DNA from: Pseudomonas sp. P5_109
GTDB lineage: Bacteria; Pseudomonadota; Gammaproteobacteria; Pseudomonadales; Pseudomonadaceae
Assembly: GCF_034009455.1 (NCBI RefSeq)
Contig: NZ_CP125380.1
Location: forward strand, 2,335,001-2,399,000
Direction: 5' to 3'
Length of the DNA: 64,000 nt
Shown here: piece after piece, positions 51,182-59,892 of the stretch
Layout of the letters: each line of letters begins with the position of its first letter
Numbering within the stretch: the stretch's first letter is position 1
The notes under the pieces: model-generated
The model's input: only the letters and a program-made list of their open reading frames with translations
Databases searched by the model: none
What the model was told of the DNA's origin: nothing
Made by a program: the position numbers and the translations under genes

Positions 51182-52546
51182 ATGAACAGTAACAACAATG
51201 CCTGGCTCAAAGAACACAACACCGTGCACTTGATGCACCCGATGCAAGATCCGAAAGCACTGCATAAAAACCGGCCGTTGATTATCCAGTCCGGTAAGGG
51301 CGTACACATTACCGACATCGACGGGCGCCGTTTCATCGACTGTCAGGGTGGGTTGTGGTGCGTCAATGCCGGGTATGGTCGTCGCGAAATCATTGACGCA
51401 GTGACCAGGCAGATGGAGGAGCTGGCCTACTATTCGTTGTTCCCGGGCAGCACCAACGCACCGGCCATTGCACTGTCGCAGAAGTTGACGGAAGTGGCCG
51501 CCGAGGAAGGCATGGTCAAGGCATCGTTTGGCCTGGGTGGCTCCGATGCAGTGGAAAGCGCACTGAAGATCGCGCGACAGTACTGGAAACTCGAAGGACA
51601 ACCCGACAAGGTCAAATTCATCTCGCTGTACAACGGCTATCACGGCCTTAATTTTGGCGGCATGTCTGCGTGTGGCGGCAATGCCTGGAAAAGCAGCTAC
51701 GAACCCTTGATGCCGGGTTTTTTTCAGGTTGAATCACCGCACCTGTACCGCAACCCCTTCACCAACGATCCAGAAGAGCTTGCTGAGATCTGCGCGCAGA
51801 TACTCGAACGGCAAATCGAAATGCAGGCCCCCGGCACCATTGCCGCGTTGATCGCCGAACCGGTCCAGGGTGCCGGCGGCGTCATCGTGCCCCCTGCGTC
51901 CTATTGGCCGCGCTTGCGCCAGATTTGCGACAAGTACGACATTCTGCTGATCGCTGACGAGGTGATTACCGGCCTTGGTCGCAGCGGTTCGTTGTTCGGC
52001 TCCCGTGGTTGGGGCGTCAAGCCGGACATCATGTGCCTGGCCAAAGGCATCAGCAGCGGTTACGTGCCGCTGAGCGCAACTCTGGTCAATTCACGTGTCG
52101 CCCGTGCCTGGGAGCGAGATGCCGGTTTTACCTCGGTTTACATGCATGGCTACACCTACTCCGGACACCCCGTTTCATGCGCTGCAGCGCTCGCTGCGAT
52201 CGATATTGTGCTGGATGAAAATCTCGCAGAAAACGCGCGAGTGGTTGGCGACTATTTCCTGCAGAAGCTGCTGACGCTGAAAGAGAAACACCGGGCCATC
52301 GGCGATGTGCGAGGCAAAGGGTTGATGCTGGCGGTCGAACTGGTCAAGGATCGTGCGACCAAGGAACCGTTCGGCCCCGCTGATGCGTATCCGTTGGCCA
52401 TCTCTGAGGCTTGTGTGAGCAATGGCGTGATGATTCGCACCATCGTCAACAAATTGATCATTTCGCCACCGCTGACCTTCACTAAAGAACACGTCGACGA
52501 AGTGGTCGAAGTGCTCGATCGCGCGTTTGTTGCCAACCCCTGGTAA
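51182..52546 (+). CDS. Class III PLP aminotransferase (beta-alanine/putrescine type, system 2)
   Basis: 454 residues. GGLWCVNAGYGRREIIDAVT, FGLGGSDAVESALKIARQYW, IAEPVQGAGGVIVPPASYW, IADEVITGLGRSG and the PLP lysine in CLAKGISSGYVPLSA are present. It is of another branch than the enzymes at 39790 and 60492, nearer to SpuC/omega-aminotransferases. GGAG precedes ATG 51182. It ends the importer operon with a terminator. A pathway from an imported amine to a semialdehyde is likely; the nitroreductase-family enzyme that follows could reduce it. Confidence 0.9.
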   Translation: MNSNNNAWLKEHNTVHLMHPMQDPKALHKNRPLIIQSGKGVHITDIDGRRFIDCQGGLWCVNAGYGRREIIDAVTRQMEELAYYSLFPGSTNAPAIALSQKLTEVAAEEGMVKASFGLGGSDAVESALKIARQYWKLEGQPDKVKFISLYNGYHGLNFGGMSACGGNAWKSSYEPLMPGFFQVESPHLYRNPFTNDPEELAEICAQILERQIEMQAPGTIAALIAEPVQGAGGVIVPPASYWPRLRQICDKYDILLIADEVITGLGRSGSLFGSRGWGVKPDIMCLAKGISSGYVPLSATLVNSRVARAWERDAGFTSVYMHGYTYSGHPVSCAAALAAIDIVLDENLAENARVVGDYFLQKLLTLKEKHRAIGDVRGKGLMLAVELVKDRATKEPFGPADAYPLAISEACVSNGVMIRTIVNKLIISPPLTFTKEHVDEVVEVLDRAFVANPW

Positions 52547-52555
52547 GCCACTGCC

Positions 52556-52585
52556 GACCAGCATTTACGGATGCTGGTCATTTTT
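52556..52585 (+). terminator. Terminator after aminotransferase of system 2
   Basis: GACCAGCAT / ATGCTGGTC, six-base loop, then ATTTTT. It separates the importer operon from the RutE-like gene, possibly with read-through. Confidence 0.85.
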
Positions 52586-52611
52586 CGTCTGTCTCAAGTG
52601 TGAGTGCTTCC

Positions 52612-53241
52612 ATGAATTCAACGCTGGAAATGGCGAATGACCTTCGCCGACGTTTGTCGAGCCTCGATGACGCCAGTCTCGATCTACTGTTTCGTGAAGG
52701 GCGCAGCCACAATGGTTGGCACGCGCGCCCTGTCAGCCAGTCGCTCCTCGAAGAGCTGTGGGCGTTGGCTCAGTTTGCGCCGACCTCAGTTAATTGCATG
52801 CCCGCAAGGTTGGTGTTCGTTACCAGTGATGCTGGCAAGCAGCGCTTGCAACCATGTTTGAGCCCAGGCAACGTCGAAAAAGTGCTGAGTGCACCAGTGA
52901 CCGTGATTATCGGCTTTGACATGGACTTCTGGCAGCAGTTGCCCAGGTTGTTCCCGCATGCGGATGTGCGCGATATGTTTCGCAACGACCCCGTGGCGAG
53001 TGAAGAGTGCGCTTTACGCAACAGTTGTCTGCAAGCGGCCTGGTTGATGCTGGCTGCCCGTGGGTTGGGACTGGATTGCGGGCCGATGTCGGGATTCGAT
53101 AGTCAGGCAGTAGATGAGGCATTTTTTGCCGGTAGTACAGTGCGCAGCAATTTCCTTTGCAACCTTGGATACGGCGATGCAAGCAAGTTGCATCAACGCT
53201 TGCCGCGTCTGTCTTTCGATGAGGTTTGTACATTCGCTTGA
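52612..53241 (+). CDS. Nitroreductase-family protein, RutE/malonic-semialdehyde-reductase type
   Basis: 209 residues. DLLFREGRSHNGWHARPVSQ, then FAPTSVNCMPARLVFVTS and RNSCLQAAWLMLAARGLGLD follow RutE, which reduces malonic semialdehyde to 3-hydroxypropionate in pyrimidine catabolism. The other rut genes are absent. Next to a beta-alanine-type aminotransferase, whose product from beta-alanine is malonic semialdehyde, the same reaction is plausible. ATG 52612 is chosen; GTG 52600 is possible. Confidence 0.83.
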   Translation: MNSTLEMANDLRRRLSSLDDASLDLLFREGRSHNGWHARPVSQSLLEELWALAQFAPTSVNCMPARLVFVTSDAGKQRLQPCLSPGNVEKVLSAPVTVIIGFDMDFWQQLPRLFPHADVRDMFRNDPVASEECALRNSCLQAAWLMLAARGLGLDCGPMSGFDSQAVDEAFFAGSTVRSNFLCNLGYGDASKLHQRLPRLSFDEVCTFA

Positions 53242-53256
53242 TGGGAGATGCGATGG

Positions 53257-53284
53257 CAGTGCCCGCTGATGAGGGCGGGCACTG
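53257..53284. terminator. Terminator between convergent RutE-like and LuxR-type genes
   Basis: CAGTGCCCGC / GCGGGCACTG with an eight-base loop, followed by ATTCTTT. It may act for both strands. Confidence 0.75.
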
Positions 53285-53293
53285 ATTCTTTGA

Positions 53294-54130
53294 TCAGTTC
53301 AGGTTCCGTGATCCATCCATGTTGTCGTAATAACGAGCGAACAGTTCGTTCTGGCAGGAAATGCCAAGCTTGGCATAGGCCCGTTTACGATGGGTCGCCA
53401 CGGTATTTATTGAGATCCCGAGATTCAAACCGATACCCATGGTGGTATATCCCAGCGCGATGGACGCGCAGATCTGCGCTTCGCGTTGGGTCAGGCCTCC
53501 AGCGGCCTTGAGCAACGTGTTGCGTAACTCTTCATACATTCTTTCCCTGCGTTCCAGGCTCAATTCTGCCGGTTTTGTTTCTGGTGTTTCCTCGCGGTGC
53601 CTGAGCTCTAGCATTTGCGTGTGCTTGCTCAACGTCTGCGCGAGGAAGCCGCCCAGATACTCGAGCCGCAGACTGTCCTCATGAACAAAGTCTCTTTGCT
53701 CATCACTGCGGTAAAAACTGCAGTAAAGCGTGCGGTCACCGACTGACGTCACCAAGGCGAGTTCCTGGCGCACCAGTGCGTCGTGATAAAAGCGCCGACG
53801 GTAGCCCTGGTCGCGGATATGTGCGGGTGAAACGCAACGTACCAGCAACGGCTGATTCGGGGTCAAGGCGGTTTGCCCCAAGGTGATATTCGGATCGCGC
53901 CGAAAGGCTCCCTCCGTATATTCCTGTGCGAGGGTGCGAGTCACGTTGCGGGCCTGGCTGTGCAGCGCCTCGGCAACGAGGCAGTGAGGATTACCCCGTT
54001 GATCGAAGCTGAATACGGTGCACTGGTCCACGTTCAATTGGTCGTGGCAAAAACTGAAGAAATCCTGCGAAAAATGGTTGTTGCCAATTCCGCCGACCAG
54101 GTTTGCCATTTCATTCATGCCGGGGATCAT
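53294..54130 (-). CDS. LuxR-type (GerE helix-turn-helix) transcriptional regulator
   Basis: 278 residues. The C-terminal LuxR helix-turn-helix is at about 215-270 (LTQREAQICASIALGYTTMG, INTVATHRKRAYAKLGI). The first 190 residues form an unnamed alpha/beta sensor region (DQCTVFSFDQRGNPHCLVAE, RRRFYHDALVRQELALVT), without the residues of an acyl-homoserine-lactone pocket that I could recognise and without a receiver aspartate. GAGGAG lies nine bases before the ATG. It is convergent with the importer/RutE block and the best regulator for it. Confidence 0.85.
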   Translation of the reverse strand: MIPGMNEMANLVGGIGNNHFSQDFFSFCHDQLNVDQCTVFSFDQRGNPHCLVAEALHSQARNVTRTLAQEYTEGAFRRDPNITLGQTALTPNQPLLVRCVSPAHIRDQGYRRRFYHDALVRQELALVTSVGDRTLYCSFYRSDEQRDFVHEDSLRLEYLGGFLAQTLSKHTQMLELRHREETPETKPAELSLERRERMYEELRNTLLKAAGGLTQREAQICASIALGYTTMGIGLNLGISINTVATHRKRAYAKLGISCQNELFARYYDNMDGSRNLN

Positions 54131-54531
54131 GCTGGGTTCTCCTCATGCAGAACTGTTGTTGTTCTGTCTGGATGTGGCCGGGTGGTTATTGCTGATGCAA
54201 GTGTGCAGACGCAATACACGCATTCTTGAAATGAAGGCATAAACCAGGCCATGAACGCCGCGAATCGAGCTTCCTGCGCAGGCTCCAGGCAAATTGTCCT
54301 GTTTATGGCGACAGCTTCAGGGAAAAACCCTGATCAGGCTGTGACGCCCGCCAATGGCGGGCGAAAGCTGCCCCGGGATCTACTGACTATGGGTGTTATT
54401 GCACCCAATTCGGGCACTGCATAGCGGGGACTCGGGGTGGCCTGGCACGATCCACACTTTCCATTTGCGGGCGTCCAGGCTGGTAACATTTAAGCTGCTC
54501 GATCGGTAACACTTTTCAGGGTCTGCCGTAC
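54131..54531. other. Gap between LuxR-type regulator and acyl-CoA ligase operon
   Basis: About 400 bases. It holds small hairpins (TCAGGG-AAAAA-CCCTGA at 54313..54329 and CGCCCGCC-AAT-GGCGGGCG at 54346..54364) without T-runs. The left side should carry the regulator's promoter, the right side the end of the CoA operon. No gene seen. Confidence 0.45.
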
Positions 54532-56160
54532 TCAGGTAAGCCCAAGTTGGCGAATGGCAAAGTCGCGCAATCGGTTTTTCTGGATCTTGCTCGATCCGGT
54601 CATGCCGATGCTTTCGAAGTCTTCGACAATGCACAGGTAGCGCGGCACCTTGAAATTGGCACAGCGTGCTTTGCAGAAAGCGATCAAGTCTTCGCTGCTG
54701 GCGACGGCACCCTGCTTGAGGGTGACATAGGCCGCAGGGACTTCTCCCAGTCGCGGGTCGGGCACGCCGATCACTTGGGCTAACTCGATAGCGGGGTGTT
54801 TGAGCAGCACCTGTTCGACTTCCAGTGGCGAAACATTCTCGCCACCGACGCGGAACATATCCTTGAGTCGACCGATGAACAGCAAGCGTCCGTCCGCCGA
54901 CAGCGTGCCAAGGTCTCCGGTATGCAGCCAGCCCTCGCGCAAGGTGGCGGCTGTCTGGTCGGGCAGCTTGTAGTAGCCCTTCATCAGGCTCCAGCCGCGC
55001 GCGCAAATTTCACCCGGTTGGTCTGGCGGCACTGGTTGACCGCTTACGGGGTCTCGAACCTGAATGTCCAGACCGTTGTGGGTGGTCATGGAACCATTGA
55101 GACGCAAATCCAGAGGTTCACGGTAATCGGAAAAGACCAGATTCGGTGAAGCTTCCGAGAGGCCGTACGCATTGCAAATGTCCTTCGCGCCCATCTTCTC
55201 GACGACGTCATGGAGGATCTGCGGGCTGGCAGCCGCCCAGCCGCCGCGAAGGCACAGACGATGGGTGCCGAAGCCGGACTCGGCCAGCATCATCAGAAAC
55301 ATGGTGTCGTTGCCCGAGGTCAAGGTGCACCGCTCGCGCTCCATGATCGCCAGTGCCTGAGCCGGATCGAACGTCGCGGCGGTGACCAGGGTGGCGCCGT
55401 GAACCAGCGCGACCAACAATGACATGGTGCTGCCGGCCACATGATAGAACGGCCGTGGACTGAAGTATCGATCCTCCGGGCGCACGCCCATGCGAACGGC
55501 CACACATTTGGCAATCCCGAGCATCGAGGCATGGCTGAGCATGACCCCTTTCGGAAAAGCGGTGGTTCCCGAGGTGAACTGGATCAACAACGTATCGTCG
55601 GGATCGACCTGCGTGCGTGCTGCCGCCAATTCAGCGGGCTGGACATCGGCGCCGAGTTGAAGGAAGCCGGCCTCGCTCAATCCTGCTTGGGGTACGCGTT
55701 GACCAAATACCACCAGATGCTGCAAGAGCGGCAGATTGTTCCCCGGCAGCGTGGTGTTTATCGCCGGTTCGACATCCCCGAGCATGCCGACGAAGTCAAT
55801 CTTGTCGAGGAAGGTATCAACGCAGAACAGTGCGCGAACATCTTCGTGGTCCAGGCCGTAGCTGAGCTCCTCACTGCGAAAGCGCGTGTTGAACGGTACG
55901 CACACCAGACCGAGCGAAGCCGCTGCGTACCAGAGCACCGCCCATTGCACGGAGTTGCCCATCAGCAGGCCGATATGCTCGCCTCGTTGCAGGCCCAGCC
56001 CGAGCATGGCGCGAGCCGTGTTATCTACCTGCTCAAGAAGCTGGCGATAACTCATGCGGCCGTCTTCGGCAATCAAGGCGTCGTTGTCGGGGTAGTGCCG
56101 GGCAACGTCACTCAATACTGTCCAAAGGGGACCGGGCAGCGGGGAAGTCGATACAGTCAT
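54532..56160 (-). CDS. AMP-forming acyl-CoA ligase
   Basis: 542 residues. The phosphate loop is FTSGTTAFPKGVMLSH, followed by GGWAAASPQILHDVV, YGLSEASPNLVFSDY, the hinge HTGDLGTLSADGRLLFIGRL-KD and the C-terminal lysine in GSSKIQKNRLR. All adenylation motifs are intact. It resembles carnitine-CoA-ligase (CaiC) and medium-chain or aryl acid ligases. It is the last gene of a minus operon with two crotonases and a CoA transferase, so an acid is activated in two alternative ways. Substrate unknown. Confidence 0.9.
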   Translation of the reverse strand: MTVSTSPLPGPLWTVLSDVARHYPDNDALIAEDGRMSYRQLLEQVDNTARAMLGLGLQRGEHIGLLMGNSVQWAVLWYAAASLGLVCVPFNTRFRSEELSYGLDHEDVRALFCVDTFLDKIDFVGMLGDVEPAINTTLPGNNLPLLQHLVVFGQRVPQAGLSEAGFLQLGADVQPAELAAARTQVDPDDTLLIQFTSGTTAFPKGVMLSHASMLGIAKCVAVRMGVRPEDRYFSPRPFYHVAGSTMSLLVALVHGATLVTAATFDPAQALAIMERERCTLTSGNDTMFLMMLAESGFGTHRLCLRGGWAAASPQILHDVVEKMGAKDICNAYGLSEASPNLVFSDYREPLDLRLNGSMTTHNGLDIQVRDPVSGQPVPPDQPGEICARGWSLMKGYYKLPDQTAATLREGWLHTGDLGTLSADGRLLFIGRLKDMFRVGGENVSPLEVEQVLLKHPAIELAQVIGVPDPRLGEVPAAYVTLKQGAVASSEDLIAFCKARCANFKVPRYLCIVEDFESIGMTGSSKIQKNRLRDFAIRQLGLT

Positions 56161-56169
56161 GGGGATTCC

Positions 56170-56922
56170 TCAGACGAAAGATGTCATGCCGGCACGCCAG
56201 GTGCCTTCGGTCAGGTTGTCCTCGATGGCGAGGATCTCGTGGGCCAGGGCGCCAAAGCGACTGTCATCGGCGCCCTTGTCGATGGTGCGTTTGGCACTGC
56301 GGATGGCATGAGTGGGAGCCGAGGCGATCTCCCGTGCCAAGCTATGGACATAGTTGTCGAACTCAGCGTGAGGCAGCACCTGATTGACCAGGCCAATGGA
56401 CTTGGCTTCCTCGGCACTGACTTCACGCCCGGTGAACATCAGTTCTTTTGCGATGCGCCTGCCAACGATGCGTGGCAGCCGTTGTGTGGCGCCGACGGTG
56501 CCCCAGCGTGCCTCCGGGTAGCGGAAGCTGGCTTGGTCACTGGCGACGATGAAGTCGCAGGCGCTGGCAATTTCGCAGCCGGAGCCCACAGCCGGGCCCT
56601 GGACTACCGCAATCACCGGTATCGTCAGGTCTTCCAGTGCGGCATACAGGGCGAAGGCCTTGATGCGTCGAGCGCGGATCTGGTCTTCATCCATGTCCTT
56701 GCGTTCCTTGAGGTCGGCACCGGCACAGAACACGGGTCCATTGGCGCGCACCAGCAGCACGTGAATATCGGTGCGCTTGTTGACTTCCCGGATAGCCAGG
56801 TGCAATTCAAGGCACAGTTGAGTGTTCAAGGCGTTGCGTGCCTGCGGGCGATTGAGGGTCAGGGTGGCGATGTTTTGCGCCACCGTGAGGCAGGCAACTG
56901 TGGTCAGATCGGGCTGAGTCAT
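56170..56922 (-). CDS. Enoyl-CoA hydratase/isomerase (crotonase) 1
   Basis: 250 residues, crotonase fold. FCAGADLKERKDM is oxyanion loop 1, GPAVGSGCEIASACDFIVAS loop 2, and PEARWGTVGATQRLPRIVGR carries an acidic residue (Glu in PEAR) and replaces the second catalytic Glu seen in classical hydratases by Thr/Gly. It may therefore be an isomerase, hydrolase or dehydratase rather than a plain hydratase. It is nine bases upstream of the ligase gene and two downstream of the CoA transferase gene. Confidence 0.87.
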   Translation of the reverse strand: MTQPDLTTVACLTVAQNIATLTLNRPQARNALNTQLCLELHLAIREVNKRTDIHVLLVRANGPVFCAGADLKERKDMDEDQIRARRIKAFALYAALEDLTIPVIAVVQGPAVGSGCEIASACDFIVASDQASFRYPEARWGTVGATQRLPRIVGRRIAKELMFTGREVSAEEAKSIGLVNQVLPHAEFDNYVHSLAREIASAPTHAIRSAKRTIDKGADDSRFGALAHEILAIEDNLTEGTWRAGMTSFV

Positions 56923-56924
56923 TT

Positions 56925-58166
56925 TTATACCGCTCCGGAGCGATGCAAGGCGTTGATGTCTTGCGAGTTGTAGCCAAGGTCTTGCAGCACTTTGTCGGTG
57001 TGTTCGCCCAGCAAAGGCGGGCGGTTTGCCGTGGGGTTGTCGTAACCATTGAACTGAAATGGCAATTGAATGGCCGGGAAGCGCCCGCTCTCAGGATGTT
57101 CGAAGTCGGCAAACACACCGCGTGCACGCAAGTGCGGGTCGACGACTACCTCGTCCAGGGTTTTCAGCGGCCCGGCAGGTACACCCGCCGCGTCACAGGC
57201 AGCGCAGAGTTGATCTCGGGTCAGCAGGGCGATGGCGTCCGTCAACATCGCCATCACTTCATCGCGGTGCAATACACGGCCACTGTTGTGTTGCAGGCGC
57301 GGATCAGATCCCAACGATTCCAGACCAAGCAGAGCGCAGAGTGGATGCCAGTGCTGATCGGCCCCGGTAATGTGTACATAACCGCCATCGGCACATCGGA
57401 AACTGGCCGACGGGACACGGCCAGGGTGCTCGGTGCCGAGACGCTCAGGCACTTCATCCAGCGCAAAGTAACGGGCGGCCGCCAAGGCCAGCAGACTGAT
57501 TTGGCCGTCCAGCATGGAGAAATCAAGGTAGGCGCCCGTGCCTTCTTTTTGCCTGCCCTGAAGCATGGACACGATGCCCAGTGCGATCCACAACCCGGAG
57601 CTGAGGTCTGAGACCGGAATTCCGGGTTTCACCGGGCCGCCATCTTTCTCGCCGGTGAGACTCATGATTCCGCTCATGGCCTGAAACACGGTGTCGTAAC
57701 CCTTGCGACTGGCATATGGTCCAGTCTGGCCAAACCCGGTGCAGGAGACGTAAAGCAGGCGCGGGTTGAGTGCTTTGAGCACTGGCCAGTCCAGGCCGTA
57801 TCGCTTGAGTGTACCGACCGGGAAATTCTCCAGGATCACGTCGGCTTCGCCGGCCAGTTTGCGGACTATTTCCTGGCCTTCGATTGTGCGCAGATTGACC
57901 GTGATCGATTCTTTACTGCGATTGAAAGCATAGAAATAGGCACTGCGTTCACGCCCCAGCGCTTCGGCCTGTGCATCCTCGTCGAGGTAATCAACGTTGT
58001 CGTCAGCCTGACGCACAAAAGGCTCATAGCCTCGGGTCTCGTCACCATCGACGGGTTGTTCGACCTTGATCACCCGGGCGCCAAGTTCAGCGAGAATCAT
58101 CCCGGCAAAGGGGCAAGCCAGGACGCGCGCCAACTCCACAACCGTTACACCTTCCAAGGGTTTCAT
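56925..58166 (-). CDS. CaiB/BaiF-type (class III) CoA transferase
   Basis: 413 residues. LEGVTVVELARVLACPFAGM, LGARVIKVEQPVDGDETRG, AFNRSKESITVNLR and the catalytic Asp in KGYDTVFQAMSGIM are typical. The family moves CoA between a CoA thioester and a free acid with no hydrolysis. With a ligase and crotonases the set recalls caiB-caiC-caiD of carnitine metabolism, though no acyl-CoA dehydrogenase (caiA) is present. The start overlaps the preceding gene by ATGA. Confidence 0.9.
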   Translation of the reverse strand: MKPLEGVTVVELARVLACPFAGMILAELGARVIKVEQPVDGDETRGYEPFVRQADDNVDYLDEDAQAEALGRERSAYFYAFNRSKESITVNLRTIEGQEIVRKLAGEADVILENFPVGTLKRYGLDWPVLKALNPRLLYVSCTGFGQTGPYASRKGYDTVFQAMSGIMSLTGEKDGGPVKPGIPVSDLSSGLWIALGIVSMLQGRQKEGTGAYLDFSMLDGQISLLALAAARYFALDEVPERLGTEHPGRVPSASFRCADGGYVHITGADQHWHPLCALLGLESLGSDPRLQHNSGRVLHRDEVMAMLTDAIALLTRDQLCAACDAAGVPAGPLKTLDEVVVDPHLRARGVFADFEHPESGRFPAIQLPFQFNGYDNPTANRPPLLGEHTDKVLQDLGYNSQDINALHRSGAV

Positions 58167-58909
58167 GCTGGCGCCTCCGTTTGGCGAAAGGCACGCATCT
58201 GGGCATTCAATTGCTGACCGATCTTCAGACCTTCGCTGAAGGGCAGTTCGGTGACCCGGTGGAAGATGCTCTTGGTGGCCTGCATTGCCTGCAGCGGATG
58301 ACTGGCGATCTGCTGAGCCAACGCTAGCGCCTCGCCAGGCAGGTCGGCGTCGGCCACAACCCGGTTGATCATGCCCAGTTGCCGAGCTTCCTGAGCATCC
58401 AGAGTGCGACCGGTGGCGACCAGATCAAAAGCAGCCTTACGCCCGACATGTTCAACCAGCCCGGCCATGACAATTGCGGCGACGATCCCGTGCTTGACCT
58501 CTGGATAACCGAACCGAGCGCTTTCGCCAGCCAGCGCCAGATCGCAAGACAAGGCGAGCCCGCTACCGCCACCCATGGCGTAACCGTTGACGGCGGCGAT
58601 CACCGGTTTACTCATCTGCTTGACCAGCCCTTGCAGTTCGGTGGTCAGCGCAGCGCGACGTTCCACCAGCGATTGATTGTCCGGGGTCAGCACCTCGAAC
58701 TCTCGGGTGTCGGCCCCCGCACAGAAACCACGGCCGGCACCGGTGACGATCACCACTCGAACAGACGGGTCGGCATCGGCATCCTTCAGGGCCTGGACCA
58801 ATCCCTCGGTGAGTGCGAAGTTCAAGGCATTGAGTTTGTCCGGGCGGTTGAGCGTCAGCGTCTGTACGCCATCCCGGGTTTCACGCAAAACGACCTGATG
58901 TTCGGTCAT
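58163..58909 (-). CDS. Enoyl-CoA hydratase/isomerase (crotonase) 2
   Basis: 248 residues. FCAGADTREFEVL and NGYAMGGGSGLALSCDLALA are the oxyanion loops. In YPEVKHGIVAAIVMAGLVEH the Glu is kept in the first position only, so as with crotonase 1 the second acid is missing. It is clearly not a recent duplicate of crotonase 1. Two non-canonical crotonases in one operon point to an unusual CoA-thioester conversion. AGGAG precedes the ATG. Confidence 0.87.
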   Translation of the reverse strand: MTEHQVVLRETRDGVQTLTLNRPDKLNALNFALTEGLVQALKDADADPSVRVVIVTGAGRGFCAGADTREFEVLTPDNQSLVERRAALTTELQGLVKQMSKPVIAAVNGYAMGGGSGLALSCDLALAGESARFGYPEVKHGIVAAIVMAGLVEHVGRKAAFDLVATGRTLDAQEARQLGMINRVVADADLPGEALALAQQIASHPLQAMQATKSIFHRVTELPFSEGLKIGQQLNAQMRAFRQTEAPA

Positions 58910-58923
58910 ATAAAGTGCTCCTG

Positions 58924-59889
58924 TCAGGGCTGCATGGCGCGCAGGCGGGCGAGGGCCTGTTCGAGTTCTTCGACGAGTGATTGCATGATTGCTGCGGCGG
59001 GCAGCAGTTGATGGATCAGCCCGGCACTTTGTCCGGCTTCGACTTTGCCGTTGCTGACATCGCCGTCGAATGAGGCTTGTTTCAAACTGGCCGAGGCCAG
59101 CAATGAGGCATAGGCGTCGGGGGCAGCCTGTGGCATGCCGTCGCGCTCGGCCTGTTCAACGCGTTCGGTAAAGGCATTGCGCACGCTGCGCACCGGCAGT
59201 GCGCCGCGACCGACCAGGACGGTGTCGTCGATGTCGGCGTCTAGTACTTTTTGCTTGTAGGCGGGATGCAGGAATGCTTCCTCCGACAGCATGAAGCGTG
59301 TGCCTAACTGCACGGCGTCCGCACCCAGGGCGAGCAGCGCGGCAATGCCATATCCGTCGGCGACTCCGCCGCCGGCTACGAGGGGGCAGTCGACTTCCTG
59401 CAACACGCGCCGCACGTTGACCAGCGTGCTCACTTCATTGGCCGGCGGATGTCCACCGGCTTCACTGCCAACGACGACCAGCCCATCGACCCCGGCCGCA
59501 GCGGCCTTGCGTGCATGTTCGACAAATGCGACGACGTGAAGCCAGGTCGCTCCGTAGTCCTTGAAGCGTTGCAAGTGAGCTTTCGGCGAACCTTGGCTGG
59601 CAATGATGACCGGTACTTGTTCGGCCACCAGCAAGTCCAGTACTTCGTCGGCGCCCTTGCGGTACAGCGGGATGTTCACCGCGTAGGGTTTGTCGGTCAG
59701 CTCACGCACCTGGCGGAGCGTTTGGGCAAGGTCGGCCAGACGCATCGGTCCTGCGGCGATCACTCCCAGGCCACCGGCATTGGACACGGCGGCGGGCAGG
59801 GCGGCGCAACTGGATGCCCAACTCATGCCTGCCTGAATGATCGGGTAGCGGATGCCGAGTAACCGGGTCAGGCGGGTGTCGATCGACAT
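58924..59889 (-). CDS. Nitronate monooxygenase-like FMN oxidoreductase
   Basis: 321 residues, 2-nitropropane dioxygenase/FabK fold. LLGIRYPIIQAGMSWASS and VSNAGGLGVIAAG open the barrel, VVGSEAGGHPP and PLVAGGGVADGYGIAALLALGADAV-type segments bind FMN phosphate, and TRFMLSEEAFLHP closes it. The His of class I nitronate monooxygenases is replaced in part, and FabK-like enoyl reduction is an alternative. In a CoA-thioester operon it could be the reductive or oxidative step that replaces an acyl-CoA dehydrogenase. Confidence 0.85.
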   Translation of the reverse strand: MSIDTRLTRLLGIRYPIIQAGMSWASSCAALPAAVSNAGGLGVIAAGPMRLADLAQTLRQVRELTDKPYAVNIPLYRKGADEVLDLLVAEQVPVIIASQGSPKAHLQRFKDYGATWLHVVAFVEHARKAAAAGVDGLVVVGSEAGGHPPANEVSTLVNVRRVLQEVDCPLVAGGGVADGYGIAALLALGADAVQLGTRFMLSEEAFLHPAYKQKVLDADIDDTVLVGRGALPVRSVRNAFTERVEQAERDGMPQAAPDAYASLLASASLKQASFDGDVSNGKVEAGQSAGLIHQLLPAAAIMQSLVEELEQALARLRAMQP

Positions 59890-59892
59890 GCT

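Noticed and set aside
52612..53241. Complete rut pyrimidine pathway
   Set aside because: Only a RutE-like protein is present; RutA, B, C, D, F and G are not in the window.
54346..54364. Terminator for the acyl-CoA ligase operon
   Set aside because: The stem is strong, but there is no T-run on either strand and it lies about 170 bases beyond the stop codon.
55441..56973. Open plus-strand frame of about 510 codons opposite the acyl-CoA ligase and crotonase 1
   Set aside because: It spans two genuine genes in antisense and has biased composition typical of the complement of high-GC coding DNA.
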